A DNA stretch of 9,290 nucleotides, taken from NCBI GenBank assembly GCA_003171235.1, contig PMYM01000178.1, forward strand, positions 1 to 9,290, in the 5' to 3' direction. Below, in pieces: positions 1 to 5,452 of this stretch. The position numbers and the translations under genes were made by a program. This DNA comes from Phycisphaerales bacterium. Lineage in GTDB: Bacteria > Planctomycetota > Phycisphaerae > SM23-33. The notes under the pieces were generated by a model that saw only the letters and a list, made by a program, of their open reading frames with translations, did not search any database and was not told where the DNA came from. The number at the start of each line of letters is the position of its first letter. Within the stretch, counting starts at the first letter, position 1.

Positions 1-23
1 GCTGTGACAGACTACTAGTGGTC

Positions 24-100
24 AGTAGCCAGGAGCCAGGACCCAGTAGCCAGTATCCGGTTACTAATGCCTGGCTTCCGGCTCCCGGCTACCGGCTACT
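24..100. repeat. Inverted pair of heptanucleotide-repeat arrays
   Basis: Two short arrays of a 7-nt unit face each other across an 8-nt spacer (62-69). On the plus strand, positions 27-61 read as five units: AGCCAGG, AGCCAGG, ACCCAGT, AGCCAGT, ATCCGGT. On the minus strand, positions 97-70 read as four clean units: AGCCGGT, AGCCGGG, AGCCGGA, AGCCAGG. Both arrays are preceded by AGT in their own orientation. The arms are imperfectly complementary, so the transcript leaving atpA could fold into a long hairpin. There is no U-tract, so a classical intrinsic terminator is not supported. The period of 7 is not a multiple of 3, which argues against coding. The element sits between atpA and the expected atpG. 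Its function is unknown; it may be a mobile or slippage-generated intergenic repeat. Confidence 0.75.
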
Positions 101-106
101 TTGTCT

Positions 107-1798
<1,692 letters not shown>

Positions 1799-1822
1799 GC
1801 TCGCCTTTCAGCAGTCGGGTGG

Positions 1823-1852
1823 CATGGTCACGCTTCTTTTCGCCTGACCATG
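1823..1852 (-). promoter_or_regulatory. Perfect 8-bp hairpin upstream of atpA
   Basis: CATGGTCA (1823-1830) and TGACCATG (1845-1852) are perfect inverted repeats around a 14-nt loop. In the atp transcript this hairpin ends 24 nt before the atpA start codon and leaves the AAAGG ribosome binding site just outside the stem. The TGA that ends the short open frame in this gap lies inside the atpA-proximal arm. It could be an operator, an RNA structure that tunes atpA translation or an mRNA processing site. Only the symmetry is directly seen. Confidence 0.4.
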
Positions 1853-1929
1853 TTTAGCTCATCCTTCGCGACAACACGTCCTAGAATCACCGCAAGACGC
1901 ACATGCTTGGGGTCCAGTTCGTCGCCGGC

Positions 1930-1978
1930 CACGGGCGAGCCTGCTTCGCCAAGGCTACGCAGGCCGGGGACGCCCGTG
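1930..1978. repeat. Nested palindromic repeat element
   Basis: The outer arms CACGGGCG (1930-1937) and CGCCCGTG (1971-1978) pair perfectly. Inside them, GCCTGC (1939-1944) and GCAGGC (1959-1964) also pair, around the loop TTCGCCAAGGCTAC. This double palindrome resembles dispersed intergenic repeats that I recall from planctomycete and verrucomicrobial genomes, but copy number cannot be tested here. It lies between atpH and atpA, starting 8 bp after the atpH stop, and would form a strong stem in the polycistronic mRNA. Confidence 0.7.
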
Positions 1979-1986
1979 CTACATTT

Positions 1987-2574
1987 TCAAGGGGTGCTAA
2001 GCCTGCCGCCGCTCAACTGCCGGCGCAACTGCCTCAGCCGGGCCCGCACGCTTGCGTCCAGCAGGCGATCGCCCACGCGGATGCTCAGGCCGGCCACCAG
2101 TTCGGGCTCAACGCGCGTCTCCAGCAGCAGGTTGGAAGAAAGGGCCTGGGAAAGGGCGGCGGCGATCTCCTGCCGCTGCTGGTCGGACAATTCCACGGCC
2201 GACGACACCGTCACTTTCAGGGTGCCCTGCCGCACCCGCAGCAGCCGGCGTGCCTGGTGGGCGATGGCCCCCAGCACTCCCAGCCGCCCGTGCCGGGCCA
2301 GCACCGCCAGCAGCGACTCCAGACGCTCGCTCACGCGCCCGGCAAAAATGTGCCGGACGGCTTCAAGCCGGCTGCGCCGGGTCAAAGTGGCCGCCGTGAG
2401 AAGTTCGCGCGCCCCCCTCTGCTGGGCCAGCAACTCCGCCAGTTCTTCCAGCTCCACTACTGCTTCCTGGGCGGGGCCAGGGTCCAGGGGTTCGATGTAG
2501 GCCTGGGCGTAAACCGCCGCCAGCGACAGGCTGGTCACATCCAGCGCCGAAGCTTGTAAAGCATGGTCAATCAT
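1987..2574 (-). CDS. atpH: F1Fo ATP synthase subunit delta (OSCP family)
   Basis: Peripheral-stalk subunit that ties the b dimer to the top of the F1 head. It has 195 residues, close to the usual 175-185 with a short N-terminal extension. The N-terminal two thirds is helical. The C-terminal family signature is clear at about 155-180: VEPELVAGLSIRVGD followed by a D-x-S-V-R-x-R-L pattern, matching the usual G-G-x-x-x-R-x-G-D...D-x-S-V-R consensus. The ATG (2572-2574) overlaps the end of atpF, whose TGA is at 2567-2569, giving an 8-bp overlap and suggesting translational coupling. An AGGAGG (2587-2592) lies 12 nt upstream, inside atpF. A separate atpH argues that this is a standard F-type operon and not an N-ATPase operon, which lacks this gene. 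Confidence 0.95.
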   Translation of the reverse strand: MIDHALQASALDVTSLSLAAVYAQAYIEPLDPGPAQEAVVELEELAELLAQQRGARELLTAATLTRRSRLEAVRHIFAGRVSERLESLLAVLARHGRLGVLGAIAHQARRLLRVRQGTLKVTVSSAVELSDQQRQEIAAALSQALSSNLLLETRVEPELVAGLSIRVGDRLLDASVRARLRQLRRQLSGGRLSTP

Positions 2575-3181
2575 TCTTGGGCGAGGCCTCCTGGGCGATT
2601 TCCCGCAGCGACTCCTCCACCAACCGGCGGTGATCCTCCGGGCGGAGGGTTTGTCGCAGGGCCTTGGCGGCGACGTCCACGGCCAATTGGGCCGTCCGGT
2701 CGTACAGTTCGCGCAGGGCGTCTATCTTGGCCTGCTCGATTTCCACCGTTGCGGATTGCACCAGCCGGCGCGATTCCTGCCTGGCCTGGCCCAGCAGCTT
2801 TTCCTGCTCGCCGGCGGCGCGGCGGCGGGCCTGGCTGAGCAATTCGGCTGCCTGGGCCTCGGCCGCCTCTAACTGCTTCTTATACTGGGCCAGCAGTTCC
2901 AGGGCCTGCTTCTCCCGCTCCTGGGCGTGCTGGATGGTCTGGGCTATGCCCTCCTCCCGCCGCTGGAGCTGGGCGACAATCGGCTTCCACGCCCATTTCC
3001 CCAGCACCGCCAGCAGCAGCAGGAAAATAACGATGGTCGCGACGGCCTGGCCCAGGTCGCCGACGGGAATGCCGCCGCCTGCGCCTTCGGCGGCCCAGGC
3101 AGCGCATGGCGCCACTGCGATGGCCGCCAGGGCGGCCACCAGGCAGGGGACGGCTTTGCGCATCTCCAGAGCGGCCGGCAT
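2567..3181 (-). CDS. atpF: F1Fo ATP synthase subunit b with N-terminal signal-like segment
   Basis: Peripheral-stalk subunit that anchors delta and alpha to the membrane beside subunit a. It has 204 residues. Residues 8-30 form a signal-peptide-like stretch (RK, a hydrophobic core, then AAWA just before AEGAGG). The true transmembrane helix follows at about 46-64 (TIVIFLLLLAVLGKWAWKP). A long charged, Ala- and Gln-rich coiled coil covers about 70-165. Family members usually lack the first hydrophobic segment. The start is set at ATG 3179-3181 because TTGGAG (3188-3193) lies 6 nt upstream and atpE ends 14 nt before. A second in-frame ATG (3161-3163) has GGAG immediately abutting it, which is too close. 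The open frame continues upstream into atpE, but that part is antigenic shadow sequence of another frame and not coding. It overlaps atpH by 8 bp. Confidence 0.93.
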   Translation of the reverse strand: MPAALEMRKAVPCLVAALAAIAVAPCAAWAAEGAGGGIPVGDLGQAVATIVIFLLLLAVLGKWAWKPIVAQLQRREEGIAQTIQHAQEREKQALELLAQYKKQLEAAEAQAAELLSQARRRAAGEQEKLLGQARQESRRLVQSATVEIEQAKIDALRELYDRTAQLAVDVAAKALRQTLRPEDHRRLVEESLREIAQEASPKND

Positions 3182-3187
3182 ATTCGG

Positions 3188-3193
3188 CTCCAA
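3188..3193 (-). promoter_or_regulatory. Ribosome binding site deciding the atpF start
   Basis: TTGGAG on the minus strand lies 6 nt upstream of the ATG at 3179-3181, in the 14-nt gap between atpE and atpF. It supports this start over the ATG 18 nt further downstream. Confidence 0.7.
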
Positions 3194-3195
3194 TG

Positions 3196-3540
3196 CTAGA
3201 ACTTGCCCACGCCCAGCATGCCCACCACGACGGCAAAGAGGGCAATGCCTTCGATCATGGCGGCGGTAATAATCATGGGGGCGAACATGGCGCCGGAGGC
3301 CTCGGGCTGGCGGGCGATGGCCTCGACGGTGTTGCCGCCGATACGGGCGATGCCGATCGCCCCGCCCACCACCGCCAGGCCGGCGCCGATGCACGCGCCC
3401 AGGATGCCCAGCCCGCGGCCGATGTCGCTCTTGACCTCCGAAACCGCCCCTGCCGGGGCCTGTTCTGGCTGCGCAAAGGCGCTGCCGCAGGTCGCCATCA
3501 GCACCAATCCGATTGTGGCCAACTTCACGGTTCGCGTCAT
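3196..3540 (-). CDS. atpE: F1Fo ATP synthase subunit c with N-terminal leader
   Basis: Forms the membrane c-ring that rotates as ions pass. It has 114 residues; most bacterial c subunits have 70-90. Residues 1-23 look like a cleavable signal peptide (RTVK, hydrophobic core, then AFA before QPEQ), leaving about 91 residues if cut. Helix 1 is the Gly-rich segment at about 43-68, the polar loop is RQPE (77-80), and helix 2 is about 86-110 with the ion-carrying glutamate E97 in AAMIEGIAL. The Na+-type ligands are absent: the helix-1 Gln position is Ile and the residue after E97 is Gly, not Ser/Thr. Proton coupling is therefore inferred. The start is ATG 3538-3540 with AAAGG (3549-3553) 8 nt upstream. 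The frame stays open further upstream but that part is palindromic repeat DNA. Stop TAG. Confidence 0.95.
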   Translation of the reverse strand: MTRTVKLATIGLVLMATCGSAFAQPEQAPAGAVSEVKSDIGRGLGILGACIGAGLAVVGGAIGIARIGGNTVEAIARQPEASGAMFAPMIITAAMIEGIALFAVVVGMLGVGKF

Positions 3541-3557
3541 CTGTCTCGCCTTTCTTC

Positions 3558-3665
3558 GTGTCGCGGGCATCTTGCCCGCGCGTCCCGCGGCCGTCCCGGC
3601 GGCGGGTGCACCATGAATCGAGGGCAAGATGCCCTCGTCACTCGCGGGCGGGACGCCCGCGACAC
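3558..3665. repeat. Composite palindromic repeat between atpB and atpE
   Basis: The 139-bp atpB-atpE gap is largely one structured element. Its ends are an 11-bp perfect inverted repeat, GTGTCGCGGGC (3558-3568) and GCCCGCGACAC (3655-3665). Inside are three small hairpins, each with a 5-nt loop: CGCGGGC/GCCCGCG with loop ATCTT (3562-3580), GAGGGC/GCCCTC with loop AAGAT (3620-3636), and CGCGGGC/GCCCGCG with loop GGGAC (3643-3661). The first two loops are reverse complements of each other. The element would place strong structure in the mRNA immediately upstream of atpE, leaving the atpE ribosome binding site free. It looks like a dispersed repeat, with a possible role in transcript processing or stability. 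Confidence 0.75.
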
Positions 3666-3679
3666 TAAACAGCAATGTT

Positions 3680-4567
3680 CTAATGCGATGGGGCCGCATA
3701 CAGCCCGATGAACATCGCGCTGAGGAAGGTGAAGATATACGCCTGGATCACCGCCACCAGCAGTTCCAGCAGGTTCAAGGCCACCGAGAAGATGATGATT
3801 CCCGGCCCGACGTAGGCGAGGCTGTAGCTCTGGTGCTGCATCAGGCTGACCAGGGCTTGCCCCAGCAGCATCAGCAGCACCGCCAGCAGCGTGTGCCCGG
3901 CCAGCATGTTGGCGAAGAGACGAATCATCAGCGCCCCGCACTTGGCCAGCACGCCCACGAATTCCAGGGCGATCATCGGCAGCAGCAGGATCTTGCCCGT
4001 CAGGCCGGGGATCGTGGGGGCCAGCGACTTAAGCCACAGCAGCGGCGAGATGGCCGCGCACAGGGCCATCGGCACGCGGTGATGCTCGTGGCAGAGACGC
4101 GCGGCATGGTGCAGGCCCAACACGACGATGGTCATGAAGGTGATGAAGGCCATGGCGCCGGTCACGGCCAGGATGCCCGTGGGCGTGCCGCCTATGGGCG
4201 GCAGACCCAGCAGTGGTGTAATCCGCCCCAGCGGGATCATGCCCAGCAGGTTCATTCCCAGCACGAAAACGAACATCGTGCACAGCAGCGGCAGGAAGAC
4301 GTAGGCCTGTTCGTGCAAGGCGGGCTTGGCGATCAGGTCGCGGACGCCAACCACCAGCACCTCGACCACGTTCCGCCCGCCCCTGGGGACTCGCTGGTAG
4401 CGCCGGGCAAAAGGCAGGATGAGCGTTGCGGCGATGATGGCCACCAGGATCATGGCGGCAATCAGGCTGGACATGGCCGTGACGGTCAGTCCCTGCCAGT
4501 GCCATTGCAGGCCGGGCCAAGGCTTGTCGCTTAGGTGCTCCAACGGATTCTCAGCGGCCAAGAGCAC
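3680..4567 (-). CDS. atpB: F1Fo ATP synthase subunit a
   Basis: Integral membrane stator subunit that carries the proton half-channels next to the c-ring. It has 295 residues with several hydrophobic helices. The essential arginine is R216 in LMIRLFANMLAGHT, equivalent to E. coli a-R210. N220 and H225 follow, with H225 at the position of E. coli E219. The last helix holds Q275 in VIQAYIFTFL, equivalent to E. coli Q252. A His-rich cytoplasmic stretch (HHAARLCHEHHR) lies at 153-164. The start is a GTG (4565-4567) supported by AAGGAG 6 nt upstream, so the gene overlaps the 3' end of the atpI-like gene by 17 bp. Stop TAG. It is followed by a 139-bp repeat-filled gap before atpE. Confidence 0.96.
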   Translation of the reverse strand: MLLAAENPLEHLSDKPWPGLQWHWQGLTVTAMSSLIAAMILVAIIAATLILPFARRYQRVPRGGRNVVEVLVVGVRDLIAKPALHEQAYVFLPLLCTMFVFVLGMNLLGMIPLGRITPLLGLPPIGGTPTGILAVTGAMAFITFMTIVVLGLHHAARLCHEHHRVPMALCAAISPLLWLKSLAPTIPGLTGKILLLPMIALEFVGVLAKCGALMIRLFANMLAGHTLLAVLLMLLGQALVSLMQHQSYSLAYVGPGIIIFSVALNLLELLVAVIQAYIFTFLSAMFIGLYAAPSH

Positions 4568-4982
4568 GATCGACTCCTTGGGCCGTGGATGCGGCGCCCG
4601 GCGCCGTCAGCGCCCTGGCCATCCACGCCGTCTCGCCGGCCAGGGCAAGCAGGTAGAACGAAACCGCCCATACGGCCAGGGGCGTCAGGGGCAGTTTGGC
4701 CAGTTTCCAGGCGGCCAGGATCAGGCCCACGCATGCCAGCGTGCGGACCATGCTGGCTGCCATGAACGCCAGGGCGGCCTTGCCGGCGGTGTTTCGCCGG
4801 GCATAGGCGACCATGCCCGCGGCGTTGCCCAGCATCACCACCAGGTTGATGGCTCCGGCGGTCATCTCCGCCTGCAAGGCCGGCAGACCCGCCACGCGCC
4901 AGGTGAAGTAGCCCCCCACGACGCCGGCCACGACCATCGCCGGCAAAGTCCAAACCAGGGCTGACCGCAGGCTCAGGTGCAT
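4551..4982 (-). CDS. AtpI-like four-helix membrane protein of the atp operon
   Basis: Small membrane protein of 143 residues with four predicted helices at about 9-28, 42-60, 69-92 and 98-117. Helix 3 contains an arginine, R80, in ASMVRTLACVG, and helix 4 ends near E117. Position just upstream of atpB, size and topology match the weakly conserved AtpI/AtpR class. Members are thought to help assemble the c-ring and, in alkaliphilic Bacillus, have been linked to Mg2+ supply. The sequence itself is too divergent for me to assign a family with certainty. ATG start with GGAG (4989-4992) 6 nt upstream. The TGA (4551-4553) lies inside atpB, suggesting coupling. It follows the atpZ-like gene after 63 bp. 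Confidence 0.75.
   Translation of the reverse strand: MHLSLRSALVWTLPAMVVAGVVGGYFTWRVAGLPALQAEMTAGAINLVVMLGNAAGMVAYARRNTAGKAALAFMAASMVRTLACVGLILAAWKLAKLPLTPLAVWAVSFYLLALAGETAWMARALTAPGAASTAQGVDRALGR
4574..4579 (-). promoter_or_regulatory. Ribosome binding site for the atpB GTG start
   Basis: AAGGAG on the minus strand, 6 nt before the GTG at 4565-4567 and inside the atpI-like gene. It is the strongest Shine-Dalgarno match of the operon and supports an unusual start codon and a 17-bp gene overlap. Confidence 0.75.
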
Positions 4983-5045
4983 GGATATCTCCGCAGGCCC
5001 TTCACTCGCCTCGACGCCACTGGGCGAAGGCGACTTGAATGTCCA

Positions 5046-5300
5046 TTATTGTTCGTCATCCTGGCGATCTTTCGGCTCCGGCGGTTTTTGAAGCTGCAGC
5101 GCGCGGCGGATCAGGCGATACAAACCGGCGGCAAAGCCCAGCCCGGCCCCGCACAGGGTCAGGATGGGATCCGTGCCGAATCTCCGGTCCAGCCATAGCC
5201 CGATCAACAGCAGCAGCCCGAAGGTGGCGAAGAGCTCCAGGCCCGACGAGCCGTACCGCATGAGCTCCTGCCATGACCGGTTTTCTGGCATATCCGCCAT
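5046..5300 (-). CDS. atpZ: AtpZ-like (ATPase gene 1 family) small membrane protein
   Basis: First gene of the operon, 84 residues. It has two transmembrane helices at about 22-38 and 46-63 joined by WLDRRFGTDP, the hallmark loop of the AtpZ/AtpQ family, then a GAGLGFAAGLYRLIRR segment and a charged tail. In alkaliphilic Bacillus, AtpZ works with AtpI and has been proposed to handle Mg2+/Ca2+ and to assist ATP synthase assembly. The start is uncertain. ATG 5298-5300 is chosen because the candidate promoter ends just upstream; ATG 5289-5291 is equally possible with GGCGG close by; a TTG at 5313-5315 would fall almost at the predicted transcription start. None has a well-spaced Shine-Dalgarno. 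Stop TAA. Confidence 0.85.
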   Translation of the reverse strand: MADMPENRSWQELMRYGSSGLELFATFGLLLLIGLWLDRRFGTDPILTLCGAGLGFAAGLYRLIRRALQLQKPPEPKDRQDDEQ

Positions 5301-5324
5301 ATAAACGTAACGCAAGCCGGAAGA

Positions 5325-5353
5325 AGTCTAACGGGACTCGGCGCCATCGTCAA
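5325..5353 (-). promoter_or_regulatory. Candidate sigma70-type promoter of the atp operon
   Basis: On the minus strand TTGACG (5348-5353) and TAGACT (5325-5330) are separated by exactly 17 bp. The -35 matches 5 of 6 and the -10 matches 4 of 6 consensus bases. Transcription would begin near 5318, giving a leader of about 18 nt before the atpZ-like ATG. This is inferred from sequence only. Confidence 0.5.
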
Positions 5354-5415
5354 CGCCGGGGTAGGAAGATGGTCAATCGGCTCGCCTGCGGACTAGCCTC
5401 AGGCTGGCTGATCTG

Positions 5416-5421
5416 TAGAAT
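5416..5421 (+). promoter_or_regulatory. Candidate -10 element for the Ca2+-ATPase gene
   Basis: TAGAAT matches 5 of 6 bases of the -10 consensus, and transcription would begin near 5428, about 25 nt before the GTG start. No convincing -35 is found 16-18 bp upstream, so an activator or another sigma factor might be needed. The match overlaps the in-frame ATG at 5420, which argues against that ATG as the start. Confidence 0.3.
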
Positions 5422-5440
5422 GTCAGCGATCCTGGAAACT

Positions 5441-5446
5441 GGAGAG
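5441..5446 (+). promoter_or_regulatory. Ribosome binding site deciding the Ca2+-ATPase start
   Basis: GGAGAG lies 6 nt before the GTG at 5453-5455. The in-frame ATG at 5420 and those further upstream have no comparable site, so this element supports the GTG start. Confidence 0.65.
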
Positions 5447-5452
5447 CCGCCG

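Larger units (their letters stand above)
1799..1986 (-). other. Long atpH-atpA intergenic gap with a 34-codon open frame
   Basis: This 188-bp gap is odd inside an atp operon whose other junctions are mostly tight. On the minus strand, the frame continuing directly from the atpH stop (1987-1989) stays open until a TGA at 1828-1830. From a GTG at 1930-1932 it would encode 34 residues, beginning MAGDELDPKH and ending MVRRKEA. The part after the palindrome, about 1830-1929, is visibly less GC-rich than the neighbouring genes and its composition looks protein-like. I do not recognise the product, and no good ribosome binding site precedes the GTG. It may be a tiny gene, a leader peptide upstream of atpA, a remnant of a longer gene, or chance. 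Confidence 0.25.

Noticed and set aside
24..100. CRISPR array
   Set aside because: Repeat units are 7 nt with no unique spacers and occur in opposite orientations.
3541..3699. A 53-residue upstream extension of AtpE
   Set aside because: The extension is encoded by the palindromic repeat and has no ribosome binding site; the ATG at 3540 has AAAGG at good spacing and gives a normal leader.
3680..5300. An N-ATPase operon, suggested by two small membrane genes before atpB
   Set aside because: N-ATPase operons start with atpDC and lack atpH. Here the order is Z-I-B-E-F-H-A and the c subunit lacks the Na+ ligands, so a standard F-type synthase fits.
5273..5452. A 60-residue N-terminal extension of the Ca2+-ATPase
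   Set aside because: It is Arg-rich and runs back through the divergent promoter region into the atpZ-like gene. The GTG at 5453 has GGAGAG 6 nt upstream and gives the family-typical N-terminus.
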